A stretch of DNA of 64,000 nucleotides. Source: Branchiostoma floridae. Taxonomy: Eukaryota > Chordata > Leptocardii > Amphioxiformes > Branchiostomatidae. The DNA is taken from positions 14,063,957-14,127,956 of the forward strand of contig NC_049986.1 of NCBI RefSeq assembly GCF_000003815.2. The letters run 5' to 3'. Positions 1 through 14,900 of the stretch are shown in pieces; positions within the stretch are counted from its first letter, which is position 1; every line of letters starts with the position of its first letter. A program made the translations under genes and the position numbers. The notes under the pieces were generated by a model. The model saw only the letters and a program-made list of their open reading frames with translations, was not told where the DNA came from and did not search any database.

Positions 1-591
1 TTGTACAGTATAGCACATTGTCAGTATTCAAATAAAAATATAATTCACAAATTTTCAAATGATCATAGATTAGTCACTTTTGTATACTTATCACATCAGC
101 ATCTCTCATTAGTTGTGTTAGAGGTTCGGCATACATATATGTCTTAATCATTGTGTCTTTGGTTCATTGCATTTCCTTATAATTCTGAACAAAAGTTCAC
201 ACATTGTTGTGGTTTGGTGCCTGTGGCATTAAGTCGTTAAACGGGTTTGGGGATGGGCCATAATGCCATTGGTTGGAATGTTTATTGAGACTTCAATTGT
301 ACCTATAACCCAAACATCATCGGCTGCTGTGCAGTCGGTCACAAGTCTTATCCACTTCAGTCTGTCCGCAGCCAGACATATACTTTTGAATTTTGGTATA
401 AACCTGTGGATTTGTGGTATTTCATTGTGACAGTGACTGGAGGGTTACTGGTGTGTTCACTCCAGACTCACAATTTGACACTGCTGGCTTTCTATCAATA
501 ACTTGTTTAAAGATGAACTATTCACATTAGATATCTATTTAGCTTCTATTGGTGCATATATCCTGTTGCAGAGATATTGTTAAAGAGGAGA

Positions 592-672
<81 letters not shown>

Positions 673-2960
673 CAAGGTAATCTGATCACGTTGACTACTG
701 TGCATGTGCTAATGAGCGGAAGTAGTGAGGAACTGTTTACTCTCTGTCAAAGTCACAGGCTTCTGAGAGGACTTCCTGATAAGGAAGTGGTTGGAGGCAT
801 AGCCAGAAACTAGGTCTGATTAGAAGGAACTGTTTTACAGACACAAATAGCTGTATGACATCATTGTAATTCCTGTTTTTACTAAACCTTGTAGGGTGAC
901 TTGTCAAAGATTACTTCGAGTGTTTACCAAACTATTCCCATAAACCTCTTTGGACTTTTCGATTTTACTTGTAGGAAATTGCACAACTTAAGCCATAGGC
1001 TGAGGTTCTACATGTAATTCTTGTACATAATTTGTGTGGTATTGTACGTGTATGTGTTACCTAATTGCAAGGAAGCAATTTACCTTACTTTGAAACAACC
1101 AGCAAAGATTTTGATAGAGCTAATGTGAGAAAGTGCTACAAAAGTGCAGAACTTTACTGGCCTAATGTGAGAATGTAACAGCTTGTAGCACTCTTTTTGT
1201 TACCTTTATCATCTGTGCCGTTTGTTCCCTAGACACTCTTAGTTATTAATTGTTGTCAAGTACAATATCTTGTGACAGATGTTTGTTATGTAGGGCATAC
1301 TGATATTGATTTTAGACAACGTTTGAGCCAACTAAGCTTTCTGTTGAGAAAGGTTTTAGGCTGGAATCAATATGACATTGAATGTTTTTTATAATTCTTT
1401 TTAGAGCCAGCAGTAACATGTGTGATGTCAAGAACTTGAATGGGGAGAAAAGATGTACTGTAAAGTCAGTCTAAATTGTAAAATGCATCTTTGTTAAGAA
1501 ATCAGGTATAGATTTTGATTTTTCTTAGTCTTTCATGACATTATCAATGTAGTGACACTGTAGATACCAATTCACATGGATTTTGGAGTGTGGGGGGGGG
1601 GGGGGCATCCCAACTGGTCTTTTCTTAAATGTCTTCTGTCCTTATGGATTGAACTTAAGAAGAAGAAAACAGTGGACAAAGCCTCATCTCTGTTATCCTT
1701 ATGCATCCACTGGACTTGGCCTCCCAACTTGTCTGGCCTTGGTATTGACCTTCTAACCCCAAACACAGTAGCGGCTGTTGTTTGAATGGTTGTACATTTT
1801 TCCTTAATAGCCTGTGTCTGACACAAGGGTGTGTCCATGGGGGACTTTAGGGCATGAGAACTTCCAACTGGACAGGAATCTTGCGTGGGAAGCACTCGCT
1901 GGTCAGAGGACAAATCTGCCCTTATGTGCATATGGCAAACCTAGGCAAAGGTCTCTTCCCATAAGACAAGTTATAAGAAAGAACTTTGCAGCAGAAGGCT
2001 TGTTCAAGGTTGCTGTGGGTGTTTTACCAACACCAGGGCCAATTCCAGTTGGATTTCCTGGTCAACACCGCACAGTGTAGGTCTGTCATTCCCCATGACG
2101 CAAGTTCTGAGAAAAACAAATTTCAAGTAAAGGCCAAGACTGCATAATATGGTTGATACTACTTTATATCTTGGCACTGGGATAGAACTTTATTTTACAT
2201 TTAACATCTCACCCATCCCTGCAGACGTCAGTGTGATCGGATGTTCCATTTTGTGACAGCATAGCCTCTATTTTTATATACCAAATGTCCGAGGGTAAAT
2301 GGATCTGGGGATGGGCACCAGTTGTCATATCAGGTTATGTCTGGCTCTGATTGAAGGCCGTTAGTCAGACTTTACTGCTCTGGAATATGTTCTAGTTTAG
2401 CTTCTACAGTATTGCTTCTGATTACAAAGTTATACGAAGGAGACATTAGCTCATACCAGAATGCTGTGTCTGATACCCAGCGCTGTCTCCATAGCCTCCA
2501 TCAAGGGCTGGGGGTCTTTATGGAATAAGCTAAGTATGTTGTACCGTTTGGTAGAAATTGCTACCGGATATGTAAGATTGCTAACCCTGCATGGTATCTC
2601 CCATAATGTAGGCCATTTCTGATGTACGTTTATCTTTCTAACAGTTTAGCTTTGACAACCCAGTACATGATATATCTTTGCTCCATGTTAAGTCTATGTC
2701 TTCTTCAAAATATCCAGTATTGTTGGTCTATACATGATATATTGGAAGCATCTAAAATAGGATTTTGGTCTCATCTATATATGCATATTCCCTGTATATA
2801 CTGAAAGACCCTGCTATCTTTGATTGAAGAAGTTCAGCTTTCTTTGTGTAATCTGTAAAATTGCTTGCTATTTTGACTATAGTAGCAAGAATAATCTATG
2901 ATTCCTGTATTATTGTCCATCTACAAACAATAACCTGTTTCTCCTTGTGTGTTTGTACAG
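1..2960. other. Non-coding stretch upstream of the first recognised RasGAP exon
   Basis: I see no exon that I can defend here. The stretch is AT-rich with a long GT microsatellite (594-668), a G run near 1592-1605 and scattered short open frames without splice-site support. The first clear exon (2961) starts in mid-codon behind a good acceptor, so this stretch is best read as an intron of the RasGAP gene whose 5' exons lie outside the window. Confidence 0.6.
594..668. repeat. GT/CA dinucleotide microsatellite
   Basis: About 37 uninterrupted GT units are seen directly. The open frame running through it (Val-Cys repeats) is an artefact of the repeat. Confidence 0.97.
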
Positions 2961-5900
2961 ATCTACATGAGAGTCCTGTGCGGCGCAGCAGTGCCCCGCC
3001 CACCCCCACTGGCCCCATCATGGAAGGTTCCAGCACACCTTCCAAGTTTGCGGTAAGTCTTACTCTCAACTTTTTAATCTTAAGATACAGCTCAAACTTC
3101 ACCTTGTTGTTGGGCTTCATGCACGATAGGAAAAACCTAAGGTAAAACTTAATGGGCAACATCAGAGGGCATTGATTTTGTTACCTGAACTGAAACAAGC
3201 AATTTTGTTGATTCTGATCAATATAAGTATATGGTTGATAAGACAAGAAGATGCAGTTAATCAAGAGCTCAATATATACAAGATGGAAGGGTTGGTATGT
3301 GATGTACAACTGGTCACAACTTGAGATTTGATATTTCCAGAGAATGTCATATTCAACATCAAGGTTGCAAGGCCCAATGACAAGGGGACATGAACACAAA
3401 ACTTGTACTCGATTAGAGATTGTCACCTAATCAATCATTAATGTTTGTCAGTAACCTAACCCTAATGATGGGCCATGTTGTCTCCCTGTGAACACGATCT
3501 GCCATCTATTTTTATGTAGACAGGGATGCTTCAGGATTCTCCCCACGTTCCCCACATATCTACCCTCAGGCTTCTCATCAGTAAAGGGTTGTTGACAGTC
3601 TTCAACCACTGATGTGGGAAATGTACACAAAACATGGGAAGTGGTTTGGTGCAGTACCTGCTGCCTGAGTGGTTGTTTTAAAACAGGCTAACAAAGGACA
3701 GGAAACATTGCCATATCACAAGTAACACAAAGGACATCATCAAAGAAGTATACAATACCCAGCCTCATCTAAGATATCATGCTTTCGTTCCAGGCCCTGT
3801 TACCAAAAAGACTAAAGTCGGGCATCAAGCGGACCAAAAGTGTGACCAAGTTGGACAGAAAAGCCAGTGTAAAAGCACCACGCACACAGGACAGAGAGTA
3901 AGTATTTTTCAACTTTAGAGCTGTCAGTAGTATATCTGCATAGCATACATGCTTGCTTGTGATATTGGTAGTGCTTTCAGAAATGTCAAGATATTTTTTC
4001 CATCTTGTCTCTGTCTTATTTTATTTTGATGGTATTCCCTTCTTCTTTTTTCTATCTTTTGACACTTTTCTTCTCTTTCTATCCCTTCCTCTGTGTCTTG
4101 TCACTTTCTATCACCACCCCCCTCCCACACCAGTGCGGTTGTGGTTACCCCAAAGCACACACGGGCGGCACACGTAGCTACCTCACTAAGGTTTGGAGTT
4201 ACTGGTGTTCAGAATTACCATAACTGTGTCCTATCTGTGATCTTGTCTTTGTATCCATCATCTTCTCATTCTTTTGTAGTGAATGTAAACATTACAAGTA
4301 CAGTAATTTTGGATATAGCCATTGTTGAACACAAAAGGTTTAAGCATTAAACAGATAACTGTAATGTTGATGTTAAACCCAGTTAGGTTATGCTTGTATC
4401 CAGCTGGACATTTTCCAGTGTTTATTCTTATCCAAAAAGACAATGAGCTGAAGAGATTGATATTGACAGCGTACAAAAGTTACTCAAGCAACTAGATAGA
4501 TTTTGTCAACAGTCAGACATTTCAGATGGCATCCATTATCTTTCGTATTTTTTCAACCTTGATTTGGTCTTGAGTACCCTTCGGCCTAGGTATGTAAGGT
4601 TTAGTTTGAAAAAGTTAAAAAAAGTTTGAGATAGACATAATACCTCTAAATTTTGGTTTGAGAAATTTTAGGTGCAACTGTTTTGTTATTTTCTTGTTAT
4701 ACAGTGGCGTAACATACCTCTCTTCTCTTCCAGTGCGTTTATCGTGTCTCGGCTGAAGACCTCGCGCTCCCACGAGTCTCTCCTCTCCAGCCCGTCCCAT
4801 GCGGTGGAGTCGCTGGACCTCGCAGGCGAGGACGTCCAGATCAACCCCATCCACAGCAGCATCCTGGGACAGGACCACTGCTTCCAGGTCACCTCCGCCA
4901 GCGGCAGCAGGTGCTTCGCCTGCAAGACAGCTGCCGAGAAGGACAGATGGATAGAAAAGTAGGAATCTTTCATTGTACCTTTCAAAATTATAAACCTTAG
5001 AGATGGAAGATTGCCTCAATATGGTCTTTGACTCCCTTAAACATTGCTTTAAGTGGAAAATAGTTTTGTAACAGAAGAGTTTAATTTGTTGTGCCATGAT
5101 AGAGTGCTTGCTTTTGACAAGGAAAATTTATTTATTTATTTAACATGCATTGGCATAATACCGGTAGTAAGACTTATACCGGTAGATTAAAATTACTGGA
5201 ACTTAAAAAGATCTACACATGCAACAATAGTTATTTGTGAGCTGTGCACACTTCAGACATCTAGGTGTCCAATACATCATTTACAAAGCATCGATAACAA
5301 TGTATTCGAAGACAGCAAAGCCAAAAGTTTTCAGTATCTTTTTCGGGGTAGGCAGCTCGTCGTGGGACGAACACACTGTCACATTCATTGCCAAATTTAT
5401 AGATCATAATTACACATGCTCACGGCACAAGACGAACATGATTCAACAACAATCTTGAATTTCTGTTGGTGACCTACAACTCATGTAAAAGTGTGAAGAA
5501 CCGTTGCATAATAGCCCGGATCTACGACTGAATGGGCAAAATTGAACGTACGCAGCCATTTTCCCGCCATTTTTATATCTACGCTAGCAGTGAAGTGTTA
5601 CGTCATAGCGGTTGTGACGGACAGAAGTTAAATGAAAATTCTTGACAGTATACGTCCGTTTTCTCATGACATTTTGTATGCTCATGCAGGTTTATGTTTT
5701 ATGCATTTACTGACAGAAAAGGAAGGAACATCAGAGGATGTATAAATGTACATAGCGGCAGTTAATTGTGCCGTGTTTCTTCCTACCGGTATTTTTTACC
5801 CCCTCCCAACCACGCGCCCGTTCGCCGTGTAATTCCGCGGCGTGTTACAATTACAATATTACGCTTTTAGCAGGACAAGAGTGGCAGAAAAGTTACACAG

Positions 5901-8900
5901 AAGAAGTGGCAAGGGTAACCTATAACAGCAACATGTAACTGGAGAAAATGATGCGTTGACAATTTGTCAAATCAGTATGGCTAGAGAAATCGTCGTAAAC
6001 GTACCGGTATTATGATAATAGATGTTACTCCAGAATGCAACAAGACAATACCCTGACCCTCAAGGCAGCACTGCTGATGTTTGAGGATCAACATATAAGA
6101 ATTCTCACTTGCTCTCTTGTTTTTATTCTCTTTATTATGTGCTGTGCAAATGATGTAACAGGTTTGAATTCCTTTTTTCAGCATCAGAAAAACAGTGCAG
6201 CCCACAAGAGAAAAGTGCAGAAGAACAGACAACACTCTCAAGCTGTGGATCATAGAAGCCAAGGGCTTGTCTGTCAAGAAAAGGTGTGGAAAATATCTTT
6301 ACTCAAATCTTAACTTCACCTTTTTGTCTGTCTTACATTTGTCAGTGTGTGATAGAAGTAGATTAATGTTAAGGTAGTCCCATAGCCTTTTTGAGGATGT
6401 AGGGGCGATGCGTGTACAATGCACACCAAGCATGGCATTGGAAGGTACCTATCTCCCAGACAGGTCAGGTACCCATTTTCACACCTGGGTGGATAAGTGC
6501 CTTTCCCAAGGACACAACCTTTAGCCAGGAATGCCAGGAATTGAACCATTGACCTCTTGACTTCAGATCTGCTAGGCTAACCACTTGGCCATTTGAAGCC
6601 ACTATAGTTATAGAGGACATCCAACAACAGTTATAGAGGTGTTTTCTCCTTATTTTTCAACACAGATACTTCTGTGAGCTTCTCTTGGATGAGATTCTGT
6701 ACGCCAGAACATCGTCCAAGCAGAAGTCAGACGTGCTGTTCTGGGGAGAACACTTCCACTTCAGTGAACTGCCTGCGGTTCAGAATATCACTGTCAACCT
6801 GTACAAGGATGCTGACAAGAAGAAGAAAAAGGAGAAAACGAATCTTATAGGTGGGTGTTTGGGAAAGTAGAAATGTTGTAAAGAGGAATGGATGAGAAAA
6901 GAATGCAAAGAGCAAAACATGGGGCAAACATTTTGAACAACAGTTGGCCAATAAGACATTGATAGAGAATCAGGTAAATGGAAAGACAAGATACATACAG
7001 TGATGAATAGAGAAGGAGTTGGTACTTCGTTGATATCCGAGACTACTATTACTATTAGCACATTGAGAGTTATTACCAAGAGCTTATCCATACATGGCAT
7101 GAGATGTGTATGTTTGTATAAAGATTTGATAAAATATATGTTACTTGGATAACCCTAACCTTTTAATTTTGTTTTCCCTGCAGGGACTGTAAATATTGCT
7201 GTGAACACGGTTGATGCAAGACAGTTTGTTGAGAAATGGTGAGTTCCCAGTGGCAAATTCTCTCCGCTCTCCATTTCTGTTAACTTTAATACAGAAACGC
7301 TCCTGAGGTTTTGCTTGGTGTGCATTGTACACGCATCTTATGTTGTCATGTACATGTAAAGTACAGTATTTCTGCTGGTGGCAAGCCTCTAAAAATTATG
7401 TGTTTTGTTTCTAGGTATCCGTTGGTAGTTCCAAACAACAACAAGTCGTCCAAGACAGACTCCCCTTCCATCCGCATCAAGGCTCGGTTCCAGAGCACAC
7501 CCATCCTGCCTGTGGAGCTGTACAGGGACTTCATACAGGTAAGGAAGAGAACAATTAATGTTACTGAGGGAAATGTGATGCATCTGTTATGAATTTTGAA
7601 TGCTTTCAGTTGAACCAAAATGATTTGTACTCTAATAGAGCCAGGAAAATTTCCACAGTATGTATATACATATACAAGTCTGTCTTCTACATTATGACCA
7701 GTGGAAGATTAGCTCTACCATTCGCCAGGTTCATTTGATCAAAGTACTCAGATTATATTCTTGTGTAATTGGTTCAGTCATGTACTTACAGACATTTGTT
7801 CCCTTCTTATGTCCTCCCTGCAGTATATAAATGATAACTACTCAACACTGTGCAAGGTGCTGGAACCTGTGGTTGGAGTCAAGAACAAGGTATGAAAATC
7901 AGTGACTTAACCTATTGCCATTATCTGCCTCCTGATGTTTTCTGTTGGAAAGTCACTTTGTTACCCCTTAATGGAAACAAAAATAGGACAAGCCATACAC
8001 ATTTTAAAGAAGAGATGGTTACTCAATCAACATATCTATCAAACAGTATTCCTGAAGGTTAAAGCTTTAATCTTCACTTTATATGTGAAGCATAATGTGT
8101 AAAACTTTGATAAATGAATGGTTCAAGTTAAGGATAGAAAGCTTTACTAATAATTGACCTCTGACCTGCAGGAAGAGATTGCGTCCACCATGGTTCACAT
8201 CCTACAGAGTACAGGCAGGGCGCGGGAGTTTCTCACTGACATCATCATGTCAGAGGTCAGCAATCTGGCAGGTGAGAAGCTCAGCCCTGTATGAGCAGTG
8301 CTAAATGTTGTTTAAATCTGTATGTTTGTATATGTGGCAATTTTTGTTACTTCTCTCGTAAGTTTTAGAGATGTAATACATTCTGATGTTTATTCACAGA
8401 TCAGAGCTTGATATTCCGAGGCAACACGCTTGCCACCAAAGCCATGGAAGCATATCTCAAGCTAGTAGGAGGCAAGGTAAGATCTCACTGCACTCCATGC
8501 TGTAGTAGTTGTGGTGTTGGTCCAGGCTTTTATTAAATGTAGGTCCTTTTGTTCTTGAGATTTTTTTGTATACACAAGCAGGAGGAATCTGTTCTCATTG
8601 TAGTCATACCATACCATTTTGTTTCCATCCTGCAGTACCTCCAAGAGACGCTAGGGGAGTTCATTCGTGCACTGTACGAGTCTGACGAGGACTGCGAGGT
8701 GGAGCCCAGCAAGGTGGCATCCAACGTGCTGAGTCAGCACCAGCTGGGGCTGAGGAGACACTGTGAGCTGGCCTGGTGCAAGGTTATCAACTCATACATC
8801 ATCTTCCCTAGGTATGGGGAGCTTTCTTCTTCATTCTAGTCTTTGTATTAGATCGCATATTGAAATTGTCAGGCAACAGAGGTCGTGGAAGACCAAGCAA

Positions 8901-11900
8901 ATCTTGGATAGAATGTGTTAGGAGAGACATCAAAATGTGTCTAACTAGAGTCGCTGGACAGAGCTGCGTGGAAGCGCTACGTGAAGACTAGCTGACTGCT
9001 GCCTACACCTGTGTTAGGGACCCCAGCAGCAGTATTATATACCGGATAATGCTATTACTACTAGTACTAGAGACATTCATGCCACACAAAAAAGACGGAC
9101 AAAAACAACAATGATTTATCAAAACTGATTAGGAGAATTAATAAGAAAGTAATGTATTGAAGAAGTCCTGATCAGCAAGGATGCTAACTTCTGCAATGTT
9201 TTGTTCTGTGACAGTGACTTGAAGGAGATCTTCAGCAACTTAAGAAACAGAACGGCAGATAAGGGTGAAGATTTCGCCAACACTCTAATAAGGTAAGACA
9301 CACTTGAAGTTCAAAAGCACTACAAGTGGTAAAACTTTTGCTTGTTTTGTTTATTTTCAATCTGCCATCTGTGCTTATGACTATATCATTTTATCTGTCC
9401 ATTTGTGGTCAGATCAGAGGACTTGTATTATTTGTATATCTGTGGATGACTTATATTGTTACTATTTCAGTGGTTGTATCTTCTTGAGGTTCCTGTGTCC
9501 AGCCATCCTGTCACCAAGTCTCTTCTTCCTTACACAAGGTCAGGAAAGCTCTTCTTTAGTGTCAGCTTGAAACATAAACAAAGTATAGAATTTGTTGCCT
9601 AAGTTTCTTTGCAGCAGAGTACATACATTTTGTAGTCAAGCAAAAATGTTAAGAAAGCTTATTACCATTGACAACTGTATGGTGTCTTATCAAAGTTCTC
9701 TTCAATGACAAATAAATTTGTGCCACTAACCTTGACCTGTGTTGACCCCACAGAGTACCCCTCAGAGAAGACCAGTAGATGTCTCACCCTGATTGCTAAA
9801 ACCATTCAGAGTCTGGCCAACTTCACAAAGTAAGTACTTCTTTGTTATTTAACTGTCTGCCTTTGACTTTAAGTTTGGCAGCAAATTTGGATGGCCATGA
9901 TTCTTACACTAAAAAGTGTGGCAATTAAAATTATTGCCATAGCGACGGTTTTAATGTTTATAAGTTTTATAGATTGTTGTTGTTAATGGGTTTTAATAGT
10001 CGTATTCCATTCGTCTGGCGATGGATGTTCATAGAGCATTGCTGTCAAAGGGGGTCCCTTGTGAGTGAAGGGTGAACTAATGTAAATGCTTCGATTTTAC
10101 AAATCAGGGCCTCATTTTACTCTAGCTAAATAACAATATGCTAAAAAAGGGTTTCGGCCAGTATCGATATCATATAGATATATAGATAGATAAAAATATT
10201 TTTCTACTGAATTAATTGTGTTTGTCATGAATTATGCAAATAAGGCCCTCATTTGCATAAACTACATAACTTGATCATCTCCAACAGACATGCGCAATAT
10301 ATGTTAGCATTTTCTCATTAATTATGCAAATAAGGTATTTATCTATCAATATCCTTCTCTTTCTCAGTTACAAAGGTCACATGTTGTAATGGTCCTTTAA
10401 TTGAGCTGAGCATGTTTAGACAATTTCCCAATTTATTATGCAAATTAGCTTCCACTCTGCATAATTCTTCATAATTAATATGCAATTATATTAACCATCA
10501 CGTAACCTATCCACATATCAAAAACCATAACAATCCGTCAACCCCTTCTTTGGCTATTCCCTTTAATAGTCTGACACCTAAGTCACCTGTCCTGCAGTTC
10601 CAAAATAAGCCGCTAGGGGGCCCAAACCTATACCACTTACTTACAGCATCAAGAGCTGTCAACCACTTAAGATTCATAGCCGCAGCATGTCCAGAACTCG
10701 AGGTATCAAACCAGGAAGTTCTGCTGCAGTACCGTAGCAGGCCAATAGGAAGCCAAAAATCTTATCGTTTCCAGGTCTCAACAAGACCTACCCACATACC
10801 GAATATCAATACAATCCATCCAGGCGTTCTTGAGCTATGGTGGTCTTGTACAACCGGCACACACCTACAAACGCTAGCCAAAATATAACTTTCTTGGCGA
10901 AGGTAACTATCACATCGCTATCTCACAACCCCCACATGTTTTAAGCTCAAACAATGCCTGTTTCACACATCAGTTTGTATTTTTGAAGCAAAGATATTAA
11001 GGGTGAAGAAGGCCACCAAACTTTCCAAACTCCTGGACACATAAACCACGAACGAACCCGGAAGTGATTTCCACGACTCACAGGTCATTTTTCGAGAAAC
11101 ATATTTCAACAATCTTTTACCCCCTATTTCAAATGTTTACATTTCCATGACCACCATACTACATACTAACGTAAGGTTACCAGTTTACGTGCAGGACCAG
11201 TTTACGGTCACTTGTTGGTGGATGCAGACTTCGAGGTCAATTGTAAAAAAGAAAATTCTCTTGAGTAGGAAAGAAGTACGTTTATATCATTTATGAGTCT
11301 TGCCTTATTTATCATATAATTTTGCATCCAGCAAATCACGTCTGAAAAGTCCGACAACAATTTACATTTACGCTTGAGTGCGCACAACACATTACAGATG
11401 ACCCGGTTCTGATCGTAATTCTAGACGGCTATTTTCGTCCCCTCTTTAAAATCCAACGAACTCATTATGAATTGAAACATCATCTCAAACCAAACCTGGA
11501 GTTCTTATCTCAAGAATGCATGGTGATTTTATGTATGTTGTCCAAGGAAACTCTTATAAACTGCATAAAAACAAGTGACTGTCCTCGCCGTGCGGGTAGT
11601 TTTCGAACGCCATGTTGCATCACGTGACTTGCCCGTTAAAGCTTGGTGCACTGGAGAGCGAGAAATTGTCGCAAGGGGCGCTGTTGGGGCTAATTTATGT
11701 GGGGAGGGCACGGCGTGAGGAAGCCACATGTATACTGAACGCGTTTCAAGGCCAGTTCCTATCTATACAGGTGATAACAACATCCAAATGCGTTGCCATT
11801 ATTATGAGTAGCATTGTGCAAGTTTTGGAACAGCATGGCGCTCTGAGTGGCGTTCTGTTGGGGCAAAGATGACTTACCGATAACGTTTAGCGGCGATGCA

Positions 11901-14900
11901 AAGTGGCGGCATGGCCATATGTAAACAATTTATCCATTGTGTTATCTCAGTGACCTACGTGGGGGACTTTTATGGGAAATGATCAGATATATGTCCTTTA
12001 GAAAAATAACCCCATGGAGAAACACCCAACTGACCGTAAATTGGTCACCCTGGAAGAATTCTTGGCTGCAGACTTGTTTATTAAAGACGCTCGTACGGCG
12101 AGAAATCCTCAGAAGAAATATGATGCCACACAGAGCTTGACGCAGACCGACTTTGAGGTCTTCCAATTAAGGACAGCTTTTCACTTCCCGGCCTGCACGC
12201 TTTCCATCAAACGGCATTATTAACAAATCGACCGTAAACTGGTAACCTTACGTTACAATTCGGGTACGTCTGAAGTCCTAGGCTTTTCTCAATTTTGCAC
12301 GGCTATCAGTCAAAAATCGCCTTGCGCGAATACGGAAAACACTGCTGTGCACACGTATATCGGTACCGCGGTATGTGTCCTGCGACTGGAAAGCTTACCC
12401 GTGGAGGTAATGGTACAGTCCGGCATGATGCAACTACGCACGCGCGGACTTTTGACATTCCTGACATTCCTGTACAGTTTTTAGAATACTTTCGAAACGG
12501 TTCCACACTATACTATTAAGCTCGCCCATCAGGCGTCGCTAAAAAGTTCTTAATGTTATTCTTAATCATATAGTTTTTCATCAGTCAAGACTATATGCAT
12601 TGAAACAGTGGAGTTATTGTATTGATGTCTTATTTAGGTGTTTGTATCTTACATCTTGCACAAGCTAAAAATTATCATATCCTTCTCTCTCTCCCCCTCT
12701 CAGGTTTGGGAACAAGGAGGAGTACATGAGCTTCATGAACGAGTTTGTGGAGTGTGAGATGTTGAACATGAGGAACTTCCTCAAGCAGATCTCCAGCCCA
12801 GGGGTGGAAGGTCATCAGTCAAGGTTCAACGGGTTCATTGACCTCGGCAGGGAGCTGTCTGTGCTGCATTCACTCATCACAGAGTGCCTGACAAGTGTTG
12901 ATGAGGTCAGCAAAAATCACATTTGTGTAATTATTTACGGTCATGAAAGTGTATCAAAGATCCATGTTCCACTATTAGAGCAGATATTAAGTATGGCACC
13001 AGGTTTAGATTAAGATTGTCTTAGCCTTTCAATGTAAAATGTAATTGTAAAGACAACTACAAGTTTCTGTGTGCAAAAATGTGTATCGTCTGATTCAACA
13101 ATTGATTTTACAACAATATAAAAATCAATGAGTTTAGATGAATTCATAGCGTGAATCTTTTATAAGAGTTATAAAAGAATGTGTTTCTCTTTTATTGCAT
13201 ACTTATCCTACAGACTTCTCTGGCCAAGCTGGGCAACCTTCCCAATATCCTTCAGGACATCACAGCAGCCTTGAAGAACCCAACGCCTCTCAGGGAACAA
13301 GTTCGCAAGAACTACGAACGGTTCAGCTCCACTCCAAACTTCCACATGGGCAGCGTGCCGCACAACCTGTCCCGCATCTTTGAGGACGCCGATCTGTCCA
13401 GTGTCGGAGAGAACCCTGCTCAGGCGACGCCACGCATGATCCACAAACCTCCCGCGGGGAGCGTGATAGTGAACCCAGGGGCACAGAACAGCAGTACTGG
13501 GTCCCCCCTGTTGAACGGACGGTCGGGGTCACCCCTAGCGAGACTGCAAACTAACGAAAATGGAGACAAAGAGGCAGGGAAAGGACCGATTTCTATTGGA
13601 AGTCTGTCGAGTATCAGGTCATCAGGCAGACGTTGCCCAAGTCCAGGGTTGTCGGGACGCTCAGGCGGTCAGTCTGGTGGTACTATTGCGAATGGACATG
13701 TGACAACGGGATCGCAAGTCGGGAATGGCAGCATTCCCAGACCGAACAATCTCCCGCTGGGCCCGTTGTCTTTCTCGAACCCAGTGTATCAGTACCCGAC
13801 CAGCCCGGTACAAAAGCAGGCCACCCCTACTAGCATGGACTATACGTCAAGTGACAGTCTGAGCTCTGTGAACAGCTCGATTCACAGCTCTAATGTCAGC
13901 AGTAATGATGAGGACAGCAGCGACGCTAGCACGCCTGTCAACTCTATCAAAATGTTGCATAACCGGACGGGCTCACCCCAGTCCAGAAGCAGACTGAAGG
14001 GCCCAGGTAACCCCAAACACGACTTCCTCGCCAGAAACGACCACAGTCGGAGAATGGAGGAGTTGGCACAGAGACTGCACGAACAGAGACCCCGTGCCAA
14101 CTTCAGCCCCAGAACTCAGCGGTCGCAAAAGGCGAGTAACTCCCCGCTAGTGGAGAAAAGAGACCTCACCGTTTCTCCGCCACCTTTACCTCCACCAATA
14201 AAGGAGTCTTCGATGGAGTTTTCATCTGCAAAGGAAAGTAGTGTATCGTCTGGGGCAAGTAGGAAGGACTTTGGTGGGTATGCTTCCTCCTCCACACCCT
14301 CCAGCCCCATGAATGACCTGACATCACCTTCCTGTGTGACCACTCCCTCACCTTTATCCCCGTCGTCTGGCCGACCCTCCCCGCTACTTGCCACAGTCGA
14401 ATCTCGTGTCCTCCCATCTCTCCATCAGTCAGCCATGGTGAGAGTGTCGCATGGACCGCCTCACGAAAGAACTGTGCACGAGTATGCCATGAGGCAGTCC
14501 CCGTCAGAACAGTCGCTGTCCCGAAGCGACTCCAGCCGTGGACCTGCTTCGACGAACCCAGCGGCCCCCACACCGCCACCGCGGGCGGAGTCGCTCTCTG
14601 CCTTCGGCATGACGAGGGTGGAGTCCAGAAAAGCGACGCACTCACCCGTACCCAGACTCACCCCCACTCCAGCGCCACGGGCCCTGCCGTCCGCAGACAA
14701 GGAGGCTTCTGGGAAAGCTGATGAACAGGTAAAGATACTTCTGATATTTTGTGGTTGTAGTTTACACCTTTCTTGTCTATTATGCCTTGTATTTGCTGCA
14801 CAATTGTTGGTGATGCAAAATTTCTGTTAGTCAACTTTAGGTGATAAGCATTTGAATGTGACATACAGTATAGGTCATTATTTTGATGTCTTAGTATGAA

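Noticed and set aside
577-813. 78-codon frame through the GT microsatellite
   Set aside because: Its Val-Cys run is produced by the dinucleotide repeat; no splice or homology support.
10550-10888. 112-codon frame in the large RasGAP intron
   Set aside because: Repeat-like surroundings, no splice fit to the gene and no recognisable protein.
13882-14645. Long minus-strand frames opposite the 1515-bp RasGAP exon
   Set aside because: Shadows of a long GC-rich coding exon on the plus strand.
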